A stretch of 61,111 nt of DNA from Clostridia bacterium (GCA_900770185.1 CAAGJM010000021.1:1-61111), one strand, 5' to 3'. Positions 26,280-35,942 are shown, counted from the first letter of the stretch. The notes: a model not told the origin generated them from the sequence alone. Made by a program: numbers and translations.

Positions 26280-28097
26280 ATGTTAGATTCATTGAACGGA
26301 TTAGTTAGAACCGATTACGCCGGCAATTTAAGGCTTAACGACGTAAATAAAGAAGTCGTTTTGTTCGGCTGGGTACAAAAGCGCAGAAATTTAGGCTCGC
26401 TTATTTTTATCGACCTGCGCGATAAAACGGGCATAAGTCAGATAGTTTTCGACGAAAAGGGCGATAAAGCTCTTTTTGAAAAGGCTGAAACTTTAAGGAG
26501 CGAATACGTTATCGCCGTTAAGGGAAAGGTTCGCGAAAGAGAAAACAAAACCACCAAAATTTTAAGCGGAGATATCGAAGTTTTAGCAAGCGAATTGCGC
26601 GTTTTGAACGACGCCGACACTACGCCCTTTGAAATAACCGACGATACGCAGGTAAACGAAAACTTGCGCCTTAAATACAGGTACCTCGATTTAAGAAGAC
26701 CGTCGCTTCAGAACGCAATGCGCGTGCGCTACGAAATAACCAAAACCACCCGCAACTACTTGGACGGGCTTGGTTTTACCGAAATAGAAACGCCGATGCT
26801 CGGCAAATCTTCCCCCGAGGGGGCAAGGGAATATCTTGTTCCGTCGCGTATACACCCCGCGTGCTTTTACGCGCTTCCGCAGTCGCCGCAGCTTTATAAG
26901 CAACTTTTGATGATTGCGGGCTTCGACAGATATTTTCAGATAACGAAGTGCTTCCGCGACGAAGATTTGCGCGCTAACCGCCAGCCCGAATTTACTCAGA
27001 TTGATTTAGAAATGAGTTTCGTCGAGAGCGAAAACGACGTTATGTATCCCGTCGAAGGACTTATTAAAGCGATATTCAAGCAGGCGATAGGCTTAGACCT
27101 CGGCGAAGGACATTTCAGGCAGATGACCTATAAGGAAGCGATGAGGCGTTATGGTTCGGATAAGCCCGACACCCGTTTCGGCTTAGAACTTATCAACGTT
27201 TCGGATATCGCCGCGAAATGCGACTTTAAGGTGTTTAAAGACGCGCTTGATATAAATATTAAAAACGTTATAAAAGGAAGCGTCCGCGCGATTAACGCGA
27301 AAGGTCTTGCCGACAAACTTTCCCGCAAGGATATAGACGCGCTTTCCGAGTACGTCAAAACCCTCGGGGCAAAAGGCTTAGCATGGCTTTCACACCCGAC
27401 TAACGGCGAAATAAAAGGCTCTATTCTTAAATTTTTGACGGAAGAAAATATCAAAGAACTTTCCGAAAGGCTTGATTTTAAAGAAGGCGATATTTTGTTC
27501 TTTGCGGCGGATAAAGACTACGTCGTGTTCAATGCTTTGGGCGGATTAAGGCTGTATTTAGCCGAAAAATTCAATCTTTACGACAAGGGTAGTTACGACG
27601 TTCTGTGGATAAAAGAGTTCCCGATGTTCGAGTACAGCGAAGAAGAAGACAGATTCGTCGCCGTACACCACCCGTTCACCGCGCCGCTTGACAGCGACGT
27701 CGAACTCTGCGAAACCGACCCGATGAACGCCCGCGCGAAAGCGTACGATATCGTCATCAACGGTCAGGAAGCGGGCGGCGGCACGATAAGAATCCACCGC
27801 CGCGATTTACAGGAAAAAATGTTCGGCATTTTAGGGTTTACGAAAGAAGAAATCGCTAAAAAGTTCGGGTTTTTCGTGGACGCGTTCAATTACGGCGCAC
27901 CCCCGCACGGCGGATTGGCGCTTGGGCTTGACCGCTTTGCGATGCTTTTAACTAAAACCGACTCGATAAAAGACGTTATCGCCTTCCCCAAGGTGCAGAC
28001 GGCTTCCTGCTTAATGACGGGCGCGCCCGACCTTGTAACCGACAAACAGTTAAGGGAATTGCACGTTACCGCTATAGAAAAGGAAGAAACAAAATAA
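26280..28097 (+). CDS. aspS: aspartyl-tRNA synthetase
   Basis: Charges tRNA-Asp. The 605-residue bacterial-type class II enzyme has an N-terminal OB anticodon domain (VLFGWVQKRRNLGSLIFIDL), motif 2 FRDEDLRANRQPEFTQID, an inserted GAD domain in the middle and motif 3 GGLALGLDRFAML. CGGAG lies upstream of the ATG at 26280. It has its own promoter and terminator. Whether it is discriminating or also charges tRNA-Asn cannot be decided from this window. Confidence 0.97.
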   Translation: MLDSLNGLVRTDYAGNLRLNDVNKEVVLFGWVQKRRNLGSLIFIDLRDKTGISQIVFDEKGDKALFEKAETLRSEYVIAVKGKVRERENKTTKILSGDIEVLASELRVLNDADTTPFEITDDTQVNENLRLKYRYLDLRRPSLQNAMRVRYEITKTTRNYLDGLGFTEIETPMLGKSSPEGAREYLVPSRIHPACFYALPQSPQLYKQLLMIAGFDRYFQITKCFRDEDLRANRQPEFTQIDLEMSFVESENDVMYPVEGLIKAIFKQAIGLDLGEGHFRQMTYKEAMRRYGSDKPDTRFGLELINVSDIAAKCDFKVFKDALDINIKNVIKGSVRAINAKGLADKLSRKDIDALSEYVKTLGAKGLAWLSHPTNGEIKGSILKFLTEENIKELSERLDFKEGDILFFAADKDYVVFNALGGLRLYLAEKFNLYDKGSYDVLWIKEFPMFEYSEEEDRFVAVHHPFTAPLDSDVELCETDPMNARAKAYDIVINGQEAGGGTIRIHRRDLQEKMFGILGFTKEEIAKKFGFFVDAFNYGAPPHGGLALGLDRFAMLLTKTDSIKDVIAFPKVQTASCLMTGAPDLVTDKQLRELHVTAIEKEETK

Positions 28098-28103
28098 TAT
28101 TTA

Positions 28104-28147
28104 AGCGCAAAAGCGCGGCTGTTCGAGCGCAAAAGCGCGGCTGTTCG
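28104..28147 (+). repeat. perfect 22-bp tandem duplication
   Basis: Two identical 22-base units (28104-28125 and 28126-28147), each carrying GCGC ... AAGCGCGGC, stand between the aspS stop and its terminator. They may be an amplified piece of the terminator stem sequence, which shares AGCGCGGC. Confidence 0.9.
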
Positions 28148-28154
28148 GCATTTT

Positions 28155-28182
28155 AGCGCGGCGAATATTCGCCGCGCTTTTA
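28155..28182 (+). terminator. terminator of aspS
   Basis: A perfect 24-bp palindrome (AGCGCGGCGAAT and its complement, 28155-28178) followed by TTTTAT. Confidence 0.85.
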
Positions 28183-28316
28183 TCGTGCTTAAAAATTATA
28201 ATTTTGAAAAATGGCGGGTATATTTTATAAAAAATCGGTCGAAAATCAAGGCGTGCATATAATAAATTATATGCAAAAAAAATTTAAAAAAATTTTAAAA
28301 ATTTTTGCATAAACTC

Positions 28317-28345
28317 TTGACAAGCGCGTATTATAGTTGTAAAAT
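28317..28345 (+). promoter_or_regulatory. promoter of the hrcA operon
   Basis: TTGACA (28317-28322), 17 bases, TAAAAT (28340-28345). The CIRCE operator lies immediately downstream, over the expected transcription start. Confidence 0.85.
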
Positions 28346-28355
28346 GTGTACAAAG

Positions 28356-28382
28356 TTAGCAGTTGGGGCGTTAGAGTGCTAA
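28356..28382 (+). promoter_or_regulatory. CIRCE operator (HrcA binding site)
   Basis: TTAGCAGTT, 9 bases, GAGTGCTAA. The right arm is the exact CIRCE consensus; the left arm differs at two positions from TTAGCACTC. Its place between promoter and hrcA means HrcA represses its own operon until heat or misfolding stress. Confidence 0.93.
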
Positions 28383-28410
28383 CAAATATAAGCGGAGATT
28401 GCTAAAAGGT

Positions 28411-29433
28411 ATGGAGTTATCGAACAGGAAGAAAAAAATACTTCAGATAGTCGTTGACGATTATATCGAAACGGCGGTTCCCGTGTCGAGCAAAGCGATA
28501 AGCGAAAAGTACATGGACGGCGTTTCGAGCGCAACCATAAGAAGCGAACTTTCCGCTCTCGAAGAGCTCGGATATTTAACTCAGCTGCATACGTCTTCGG
28601 GGCGCATACCGTCCGCGGAAGCGTATAAACTTTACGTAAGCGACCTTATGACTAAGGAAAAGCTTTCCGCAAAAGAGCTTAATTACATCAAGAAAATCTT
28701 TCTTGAAAAAGCGGACAACGTCGAAAGCGTTTTTAAAAACGCCGTAAAGGTTATAAGCGAGCTTACGAATTACACCTCTTTAGGCGTATCTCAGCAGGAC
28801 GAAGACGATAGGGTAAAAGAAATAAGGTTTTTCAGATTTAAAAAAGACCAGGCGTTGATTTTGCTCGTAACCGACTTCAAACTGTATAAAGATAACTATA
28901 TTGCCATTCCCGAGGAAATGACGGACGCACAGCTTTACGATGCAAATCAGATGATAAATAAGCTTTTCGCAGGGAAATCTTTATCGGAGATTTGCAATTT
29001 GGAAGTTGACTTCAACGAAAGTTTTTCGGGTTACAAAACGGTGTTCGTGAACGTTATCGAAGCGTTAAAAACCTACTTTGGCGGCGAAGCGGACGACGTT
29101 ATAACGGAGGGCGAAGAAAAAATTCTGGAACACGCCGAGTACGGCGATATAAATAAAATAAAAGAATTTTTATCCGTCGTAACCAGTAAAGATAAAGTTT
29201 TAAACATCTTGACCGAAGATAACAAAGATATAAAAATCAACGTTAAAATCGGCAGCGAAGGTTACGATAACCTTCCGAAAGACTGTTCGGTGGTGACGGC
29301 AACGTACACCGCGAACGGTAAAAAAGTCGGAACCTACGGGGTTATCGGGCCGCAGCGTATGGACTATCAGAAGGTCGTTGCGGTGCTTGAAAACGTAGGC
29401 AAAATATTAGAAAGCATACTCATCGGCAGGTAA
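28411..29433 (+). CDS. hrcA: heat-inducible transcription repressor HrcA
   Basis: Binds CIRCE and represses the dnaK operon; needs GroEL to fold active. The protein (340 residues from ATG 28411) opens with a winged helix (SNRKKKILQIVVDDYIETAV, then VSSATIRSELSALEELGYL), and the C-terminal part carries the GAF-like domain and dimer region (IGPQRMDYQKVVAVLENVGK). An in-frame TTG at 28399 close behind GCGGAGA is an alternative start. It is first in hrcA-grpE-dnaK-dnaJ. Confidence 0.95.
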   Translation: MELSNRKKKILQIVVDDYIETAVPVSSKAISEKYMDGVSSATIRSELSALEELGYLTQLHTSSGRIPSAEAYKLYVSDLMTKEKLSAKELNYIKKIFLEKADNVESVFKNAVKVISELTNYTSLGVSQQDEDDRVKEIRFFRFKKDQALILLVTDFKLYKDNYIAIPEEMTDAQLYDANQMINKLFAGKSLSEICNLEVDFNESFSGYKTVFVNVIEALKTYFGGEADDVITEGEEKILEHAEYGDINKIKEFLSVVTSKDKVLNILTEDNKDIKINVKIGSEGYDNLPKDCSVVTATYTANGKKVGTYGVIGPQRMDYQKVVAVLENVGKILESILIGR

Positions 29434-29435
29434 AC

Positions 29436-30065
29436 ATGAAAGACGATAAATTTGAAAAACAACAACGCGAAAGCGAAGAAGTTAAGGAAGAACCGAATAA
29501 CGCGGGAGAAGAGATGGTTGAAGAACTTATTCCCGAAAGCGACGCGGAGTACGATTTTTCCGAAATGGCTCGCGAAGACGTAGAAGAACTTTTAAAGTCC
29601 ACGCTTAAAAAAGGCGAAGACTTAAAAAGCGAAGCGGAAGCGGCAAAAAAAGAAGCCGCCGACGTTAAAAACAGTTGGCTTAGAACCGCCGCAGACTTTG
29701 AAAATTATAAAAAGCGCAACGACGGTATCCGCCAGACCGCTTATCGCGACGGCAAAACGGACGTTCTTAAAAAAATATTGCCGATAGGCGATAGTTTAGA
29801 CAGGGCTTTAACCATGAACCTTGACGAAAAAACCCGTCGGGGGATAGAAATGACGGCAAGTAACTTTGAAGAAGTTTTAAAAAGTCTTGACGTTTCGGCG
29901 ATAAACCCCGTCGGAGAACCGTTCGACCCGAATACGCAGGAATGTATAATGAAGACCCCTGCGGAAGAGGGCGAAACGGAAGGGACGGTCAAACAAGTAT
30001 TTTTAAAAGGCTATAAACTGGGCGACAAAGTTATAAGATACGCTCAGGTTGTGGTTATCGGATAG
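29436..30065 (+). CDS. grpE: nucleotide exchange factor GrpE
   Basis: Releases ADP from DnaK. The 209-residue protein has an acidic disordered start, a long coiled coil (LLKSTLKKGEDLKSEAEAAK ...), the conserved NYKKRN motif and the C-terminal beta domain ending VKQVFLKGYKLGDKVIRYAQ then VVV. It begins 2 bases after the hrcA stop, with GGCAGG as a ribosome site within the end of hrcA. Confidence 0.96.
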   Translation: MKDDKFEKQQRESEEVKEEPNNAGEEMVEELIPESDAEYDFSEMAREDVEELLKSTLKKGEDLKSEAEAAKKEAADVKNSWLRTAADFENYKKRNDGIRQTAYRDGKTDVLKKILPIGDSLDRALTMNLDEKTRRGIEMTASNFEEVLKSLDVSAINPVGEPFDPNTQECIMKTPAEEGETEGTVKQVFLKGYKLGDKVIRYAQVVVIG

Positions 30066-30122
30066 CTTAAAAAGTTACTCGGTACGATAAATAAAAAATT
30101 CACTTAAAAGGAGATAATAATT

Positions 30123-31925
30123 ATGAGTAAAATTATCGGTATAGATTTAGGTACTACGAACTCTTGCGTAGCGGTTATGGAAGGCGGCGAACCCGTCGTT
30201 ATCGCTAACGCCGAAGGCAGCAGAACGACCCCCTCGGTCGTCGGCTTTACAAAGGACGGCGAAAGACTTGTCGGGCAAATCGCTAAAAGACAAGCCGTTG
30301 CAAACAGCGACAGAACGGTTATATCAATAAAACGTCACATGGGCAGCGACTATAAAGTTACCATAGACGATAAAAAATATTCTCCGCAAGAAATTTCCGC
30401 AATGATACTTCAAAAACTTAAAAAAGACGCGGAAGCATATTTGGGCGAACCCGTTAAAGACGCGGTTATCACTTGCCCCGCATACTTTAACGACGCACAG
30501 CGTCAGGCAACCAAAGACGCGGGCAAAATCGCAGGTCTTAACGTTTTAAGGGTTATAAACGAACCCACCGCGGCAGCGCTTGCTTACGGGCTCGATAAAG
30601 ATAAAGAACCGCACAAAGTCATTATTTACGACTTGGGCGGCGGTACCTTCGACGTATCCATTTTGGATATCGGCGACGGCGTGTTCGAAGTTTTGGCTAC
30701 GAACGGCAACTGCTTCCTCGGCGGCGACGACTTCGATAAGAGAATTATGGACTATTTGTGCGAAGAGTTCAAAAAGAGCGACGGCATAGATTTAAGCAAA
30801 GATAAAATGGCGATGCAACGTCTTAAAGAAGCTGCCGAAAAGGCTAAAATCGAACTTTCCAGCATGTCTTCGACGAACATCAATCTTCCCTTCATCACCG
30901 CCGACGCAACGGGACCTAAACACCTTGATATAACGCTTACCCGTCAGAAATTCGACGCGCTCACCGCGGATCTTGTTCAGATGACCGTTGAACCGCTTAC
31001 GAAAGCGATGCAGGACGCAAACCTTACCTACAACGATATCGCAAAGGTAATTCTTGTCGGCGGCTCGACCCGTATCCCCGCGGTTGTCGATACGGTAAGA
31101 AAAGTTACCGGCAAAGAGCCGTTTAAAGGTATTAACCCCGACGAATGCGTTGCAATCGGCGCGGCAATTCAGGGCGGCGTATTAACGGGCGAAGTTAAAG
31201 ACGTGTTGCTTCTCGACGTAACCCCGCTTACCTTGGGCATCGAAACTTTGGGCGGCATTTGCACCCCGCTTATCGAAAGAAACACCACCATTCCCGCTAA
31301 GAAATCGCAGGTATTCTCGACGGCGGTCGACAATCAACCCGAAGTTACCATTCACGTTTTACAGGGCGAAAGAAAGTTCGCTAAGGACAATAAAACCCTC
31401 GGTCAGTTCAATTTGACGGGCATTGCTCCCGCTCCGCGCGGAATTCCTCAGATAGAAGTTTCCTTCGATATCGACGCGAACGGCATCGTTCACGTAACCG
31501 CGAAAGACTTAGGCACTCAGAAGTCCGCAGATATAACCATTACTTCTTCCACCAACCTTTCCGAAGACGAAATCAATAAAGCGGTTAAGGAAGCGCAGGA
31601 ATACGAAGAAGAGGATAAAAAGCGTAAAGAAAGCGTCGAAGCGAGAAACGGTCTTGACGGAATGATATTCCAGATGGAAAAGACGCTTAAAGAAAACGGC
31701 GACAAACTCCCCGAAGAGGATAAAGCAAAACTCGAAGAACTCATCAAAGACGCTAAAACCGAACTTGAATCTAACGACGATGCGAGAATCAAGGCGGCGA
31801 CCGAAAAACTTTCGACCGAAGCACAGGCGATATTCGCTAAACTTTATCAGCAAGCGGGCGGTCAACCGGGCGCGGATAACGCGCAAGGCGCAAGCGACGG
31901 CGACACCGAATTCCATCAGGACTGA
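30123..31925 (+). CDS. dnaK: chaperone DnaK (Hsp70)
   Basis: ATP-driven chaperone. The 600-residue protein has phosphate motif 1 IGIDLGTTNSCVAVMEGG, the VINEPTAAALAYGLD and DLGGGTFDVSIL motifs, the linker region EVKDVLLLDVTPLTLGIETL, and a substrate-binding domain with a helical lid. As in other Bacillota it lacks the 24-residue insertion of the Gram-negative ATPase domain. The C-terminal tail is Gln/Gly/Asp-rich and ends in acidic residues. AAAGGAGAT lies 7 bases before the ATG. It has the heaviest use of preferred codons in the window, in line with strong expression. Confidence 0.98.
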   Translation: MSKIIGIDLGTTNSCVAVMEGGEPVVIANAEGSRTTPSVVGFTKDGERLVGQIAKRQAVANSDRTVISIKRHMGSDYKVTIDDKKYSPQEISAMILQKLKKDAEAYLGEPVKDAVITCPAYFNDAQRQATKDAGKIAGLNVLRVINEPTAAALAYGLDKDKEPHKVIIYDLGGGTFDVSILDIGDGVFEVLATNGNCFLGGDDFDKRIMDYLCEEFKKSDGIDLSKDKMAMQRLKEAAEKAKIELSSMSSTNINLPFITADATGPKHLDITLTRQKFDALTADLVQMTVEPLTKAMQDANLTYNDIAKVILVGGSTRIPAVVDTVRKVTGKEPFKGINPDECVAIGAAIQGGVLTGEVKDVLLLDVTPLTLGIETLGGICTPLIERNTTIPAKKSQVFSTAVDNQPEVTIHVLQGERKFAKDNKTLGQFNLTGIAPAPRGIPQIEVSFDIDANGIVHVTAKDLGTQKSADITITSSTNLSEDEINKAVKEAQEYEEEDKKRKESVEARNGLDGMIFQMEKTLKENGDKLPEEDKAKLEELIKDAKTELESNDDARIKAATEKLSTEAQAIFAKLYQQAGGQPGADNAQGASDGDTEFHQD

Positions 31926-31958
31926 TATCGTCCGCTAAACGCGGCAAACAAAAAATCT

Positions 31959-31989
31959 TAGTGAAGGGGCGGATTCGCTCCTTCACTAA
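31959..31989 (+). promoter_or_regulatory. hairpin between dnaK and dnaJ
   Basis: A stem TAGTGAAGG / CCTTCACTA with a 12-base loop and no strong T tract, 20 bases before dnaJ. It may stabilise the dnaK 3' end or partly attenuate read-through, lowering dnaJ relative to dnaK. Structure is seen; function is inferred. Confidence 0.55.
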
Positions 31990-32010
31990 CTTAATTATTA
32001 AGGTGAAACT

Positions 32011-33138
32011 ATGGCAAATTATTACGAGACTTTGGGCGTATCGAAAACCGCCACGCAGGACGAGATAAAGTCGGCGTACAGAAAACTCGTTAAACAATAT
32101 CACCCCGACTTACACCCCGGGGACGCGGCGTGCGCGGCTAAGTTCAAAGAAATAAACGAAGCGAACGAAGTTTTGTCCGACCCCGAAAAACGCAAGCAGT
32201 ACGACTTCCAGCAAGAACACCCGAATATGGGCGGCTTTGGAGGATTTAGCGGCGGCGGGTTCAGCGGAAGCGGAGATTTCGGCGGCTTCGGAGATATCTT
32301 CGGCGACATTTTCAGTCAGTTTACGGGCGGCGGGAGAGCGGAAGAAGCGAACAAAAAGGGGCAAGACGTCACTTTGGAGGTCGAACTTTCGTTTCTGGAC
32401 GCGGCAAAAGGTTGCAAAAAAGAAGTTACTTACGTCCGCAAAGAACCTTGCGCGGCTTGTAAGGGTACGGGCGCGAAAGACGGCACCAAATACACCGTTT
32501 GCGCAAAATGTAAAGGCAAAGGCAAAATTCAGTACGTTTCGGGCGGCGGGTTTTTCCAGACCGTCAGCGTAAAAACCTGTCCCGACTGCGGCGGCACGGG
32601 TAAAAACATAACCGAAAAGTGCGACGTATGTAAAGGGCTTGGCTACAACAAGACGAAAACCACCGTCGCCTTCGATATCCCCGCGGGCGCGGACACTAAC
32701 TCTTACATTCAGAAGCGCGGCTTTGGCGACGCCTCCGCGACGGGCGGCGAAGCGGGAGATCTTATAGTCGTTTTTAAAGTACTGCCGCATAAAATTTTCA
32801 AGCGCAAGAATTACGATTTGTACGTCGAACTACCCATTACTTATAAAACGGCGTGCCTCGGCGGTACGGTAAGGATTCCCACGCTCGACACCGTCATCGA
32901 CTATAATATCCCCGAAGGTACTCAAAGCGGAAAAACTTTCGTCATACGCGGCAAAGGTATAAAATCGCGTATGGGTACGGGGGATTTGTACGTGACGGTC
33001 GTCGTCGAAGTTCCCGCTAAGCTTACGAAGGCTCAGAAAGCGGAACTTGAAAACTTAGACGAAACGCTTGACGTAAAACAGTACGACAAACTTAAAACTT
33101 ATAAAGCGAACTTATCCGCTTTATACGGCGAAAAATAA
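32011..33138 (+). CDS. dnaJ: chaperone DnaJ (Hsp40)
   Basis: Stimulates DnaK ATPase and delivers clients. The 375-residue type I protein has the J domain with HPD (YHPDLHPGD, about residue 33), a Gly/Phe linker (GGFGGFSGGGFSGSGDFG), four zinc repeats CAACKGTG, CAKCKGKG, CPDCGGTG and CDVCKGLG, and the C-terminal client-binding domains. All key residues are intact. AAGGTG precedes the ATG. It closes the heat-shock operon, before a strong terminator. Confidence 0.97.
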   Translation: MANYYETLGVSKTATQDEIKSAYRKLVKQYHPDLHPGDAACAAKFKEINEANEVLSDPEKRKQYDFQQEHPNMGGFGGFSGGGFSGSGDFGGFGDIFGDIFSQFTGGGRAEEANKKGQDVTLEVELSFLDAAKGCKKEVTYVRKEPCAACKGTGAKDGTKYTVCAKCKGKGKIQYVSGGGFFQTVSVKTCPDCGGTGKNITEKCDVCKGLGYNKTKTTVAFDIPAGADTNSYIQKRGFGDASATGGEAGDLIVVFKVLPHKIFKRKNYDLYVELPITYKTACLGGTVRIPTLDTVIDYNIPEGTQSGKTFVIRGKGIKSRMGTGDLYVTVVVEVPAKLTKAQKAELENLDETLDVKQYDKLKTYKANLSALYGEK

Positions 33139-33180
33139 TTTTAACGCCTAAGACGGGTCGTTAAAATTCAACTAAATTAA

Positions 33181-33211
33181 AAACCTCGGCATTTTTGCCG
33201 AGGTTTTTTAA
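33181..33211. terminator. terminator of the heat-shock operon
   Basis: Stem AAACCTCGGC / GCCGAGGTTT with a 6-base loop, then TTTTAA. The stop codon of the convergent acetyltransferase gene touches its right edge, so it may serve both strands. Confidence 0.92.
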
Positions 33212-33891
33212 TGCTGTTTAGTGTTTTTTTTGCGCAGCGATATCGGGGTTAAGTCGTTTACGTAGGTGTTCCATGCGTCCATACGGTCAAGCTCGTCAAG
33301 GGTGCGCAAAACTTTTGCGGGTACACCCGCAACGAGGCTGTTCGGCGGCACGTCTTTCGTGACGACCGCGCCCGCCGCTATAACGGAATTTTTGCCTATG
33401 GTAACGCCGCCCGTTATCGTCGCGCCGGAGCATATCCACACGCCGTCTTCAATCGTTATCGGCGCGCCGTACTCTAAGTCGTGTTCGCCGTCGGGGTAGG
33501 TTTGAACCAAGCGTTCTTCCGCAAGAAGGGGGTGGAGCGGGGTAACGATATTTACGCCTACGCCTATCCATACCTGATCGCCTAAGGTGACGGGACAAAT
33601 ATCCGAGATACAGCAGTTTAAGTTTATAAAGCAGTTTTTACCCACTTTTATATTGTAGCCGTATTCGCAGTAAAAAGGCGAAAACACGCCTAAATTTTTG
33701 CCTTTCGCATCGGGAATCAGTTCTTCGAGCGCGCGCTGTTTCTTTTTAGGGCGTTTGTAACTGATTTTATTGAATTTCTGGCTGCCGTAAAGCCCGTGCA
33801 CGTGTTTTTTTTCTAAATCGGGGCAGGACGAATTATAAAATTTACCGCTTATCATTCTTTCCCATTCGGTGGGTTTGATAACGCTGCTCAT
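33208..33891 (-). CDS. hexapeptide-repeat O-acetyltransferase (maltose/nodulation type)
   Basis: A 227-residue left-handed beta-helix acetyltransferase. It has the N-terminal maltose acetyltransferase segment (EWERMISGKFYN), hexapeptide repeats, the catalytic His in VGVNIVTPLHPLL, and the end motif IAAGAVVTKDVPPNSLVAGV. Such enzymes move acetyl from acetyl-CoA to a sugar or other hydroxyl; the acceptor is unknown. AAAGGAGCAATTT precedes the ATG. It stands alone on the minus strand, convergent with dnaJ. Confidence 0.88.
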   Translation of the reverse strand: MSSVIKPTEWERMISGKFYNSSCPDLEKKHVHGLYGSQKFNKISYKRPKKKQRALEELIPDAKGKNLGVFSPFYCEYGYNIKVGKNCFINLNCCISDICPVTLGDQVWIGVGVNIVTPLHPLLAEERLVQTYPDGEHDLEYGAPITIEDGVWICSGATITGGVTIGKNSVIAAGAVVTKDVPPNSLVAGVPAKVLRTLDELDRMDAWNTYVNDLTPISLRKKNTKQH

Positions 33892-34035
33892 AAAATTGCT
33901 CCTTTTATCGGGGTTAGCCCCACGCTTTTAAACGCATCGACAAATGCGTATATCGGCATTTTAACATAAATAAATAAAAAGTAAAGCGTTTTAAAACAAA
34001 TAATCGCGTGTTTTAAATAAAATCTGTCCGCGAAC

Positions 34036-34063
34036 TTGTTTTTTTAAAAAACCATGTTAAAAT
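34036..34063 (+). promoter_or_regulatory. probable promoter of the first DUF4838 gene
   Basis: TTGTTT (34036-34041), 16 bases, TAAAAT (34058-34063), 31 bases before the ATG. Confidence 0.45.
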
Positions 34064-34094
34064 TTTCGTATAAACGAACTGAAAGGCGGGTTTT

Positions 34095-35909
34095 ATGGGG
34101 CATTTATACAATAACGGTGCGACCGATTATAAAATAGTTTTGCCGGAACTAAGCAGTAAAATCGAAGACTATGCGGCGGAAGAACTGTCCGAAATTTTCG
34201 GCGTTGCTGGGGTCTGCATAAAAACCGTGCGCGATAACAACGAAAGTTTGGCTATGGGCGGCAAATTCATCGCGATAGGAAAGACAAAATTTTTTAAAGA
34301 GCTTAATTTTACGCTTACGGTTAAAGAATTTAAATTCGACGGTTATATGATAAAAAGCGTCGGCGAAAGTTACGTTATCGAGGGAGCGGGCGGAATGGGC
34401 GTGCTGTTCGGCTGTTACGGGCTTATGGAACGGCTTGCAAACTATAAATATATCGCCGAAGACGAGATTTTCATTGAAAATTCGGCTGTCGCGAAACAAC
34501 TCGACGTAAAAGCTTCCCCGTCGTTTTACGGGCGCAACGCGTACAGCTACGACACGCTTAAAGACTATAAATACGCACTCAGAATTAAAACAAACGGCGA
34601 GTGTTTTTCGGCGGGCGGGTTTTCGGATTATTCGACCCCGTGGTCGAGTTTAAACGACCAGTCGCTTACCACGCAGATTTTAAATTATAAAAAGTATAAG
34701 CCGCTGCACCCCGACTGGTTTTATATAAAAGCGGGTTGCGAAAGTTTTGCGCCGCCCGCGTGCTATCCGCAACTTTGCTACTCTAAGGCGCTTTACGACG
34801 ATAAAAAGGGCGGAATGTTCGATACGCTTATAAGTAACCTTATAAACGATTATATTATTCCCGAAAAAACAAAGTCGTTTTTTATGCTCGGCATGAGCGA
34901 TAACTTCTATTTTTGCGATTGCGAAAATTGTAAAAAAGAAGCCGTTAAGTACACAAAAAGCGGGCTTTCGATGCGGTTTGTGAATAAGGTTGCGGACGCG
35001 GTTGAAAAATGGCGGCAACAAAACGCGCCCGAAAGGCAAATTTATCTTATAAGTTTTGCCTATCTTTCCGTTTTCGACGCGCCCGTTGTAGTAAGCGGCG
35101 ATAAAATTACGCCGATTGATAATAGCGTCGTCGCTAAAAAGAACGTTATAATTCAGTACGCGCCGATAGACGCGAATTATATGTATCCGCTTATGGATAA
35201 AACGCACAATAAAACGGCGTATGAGGCGATAACGGGGTGGCACGCCGTCGCCGAAAATCTGGCGGTGTGGGACTATCGGCAAGACTTTGCTTCCCACGCG
35301 TTTTTGTTCCCCGCGTTCACCGTTGCCGAAGAAAATTTAAAAACTTATAAAGATTTCGGGTTTATGGATATATTCAATCAGGCGCAAAGGTTCTGCAAAA
35401 ATTCGCCGCTTATTTACGTCGATAATTACGCGCGCTCAAACGTTTTGTGGAACGCGGACTTGTCTTACTCCGATTTGTTTGAAGAAGGGCTTGCGCTATA
35501 CTATAAAGAAGCCGCGCCCGCGGTAAAAAAGTATATTGAAAAAACGGTAGCTTTATATAAAAAAATGGAAGCGCGCGGGTATAACGGCAAGTGCCACTTT
35601 AACGCTTTGAGAAAGGGCGGACTTTATACGCTCGGCGAACTTAGCGATATTTTAAGCGAACTTGAAAACGGCTTTGTTCTCGCCGAAAAAAACGCGCTTT
35701 ATAGTGAGATCTTAAAGGACAGAATAAAGGTTTTGACCATAGGCGTAAAATTTGCGATGGCGTATAATTTTTACGGTGAACTCGGGCGCGAAAAGGCGAA
35801 AGAAATATTAAACGATTTAAAAATTATCTGCTTAAAGTCGGGCTTTAACCAGTTTGCGACGAGAACGCGCGTAGAAACGATTTTTAAAGAAATAGAATTA
35901 AAAATTTAA
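34095..35909 (+). CDS. DUF4838 protein, alpha-glucuronidase-like (copy 1)
   Basis: A 604-residue soluble protein without signal peptide. Residues 1-130 look like the GH67 N-terminal domain (DYKIVLPE, then an AAEEL helix), and the DUF4838 core follows with HPDWFY, the cysteine motif CDCENCKK (about residues 275-282), WRQQNAPER and LAVWDYRQDF. DUF4838 proteins are suspected glycoside hydrolases that lie in polysaccharide loci, with no proven activity that I can cite. A paralogue sits at 46133. GAAAGGCGGG precedes the ATG. It is monocistronic, with its own promoter. Confidence 0.8.
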   Translation: MGHLYNNGATDYKIVLPELSSKIEDYAAEELSEIFGVAGVCIKTVRDNNESLAMGGKFIAIGKTKFFKELNFTLTVKEFKFDGYMIKSVGESYVIEGAGGMGVLFGCYGLMERLANYKYIAEDEIFIENSAVAKQLDVKASPSFYGRNAYSYDTLKDYKYALRIKTNGECFSAGGFSDYSTPWSSLNDQSLTTQILNYKKYKPLHPDWFYIKAGCESFAPPACYPQLCYSKALYDDKKGGMFDTLISNLINDYIIPEKTKSFFMLGMSDNFYFCDCENCKKEAVKYTKSGLSMRFVNKVADAVEKWRQQNAPERQIYLISFAYLSVFDAPVVVSGDKITPIDNSVVAKKNVIIQYAPIDANYMYPLMDKTHNKTAYEAITGWHAVAENLAVWDYRQDFASHAFLFPAFTVAEENLKTYKDFGFMDIFNQAQRFCKNSPLIYVDNYARSNVLWNADLSYSDLFEEGLALYYKEAAPAVKKYIEKTVALYKKMEARGYNGKCHFNALRKGGLYTLGELSDILSELENGFVLAEKNALYSEILKDRIKVLTIGVKFAMAYNFYGELGREKAKEILNDLKIICLKSGFNQFATRTRVETIFKEIELKI

Positions 35910-35942
35910 GTGAATATGCGCGGTGTAATCATATTTAGCGCC

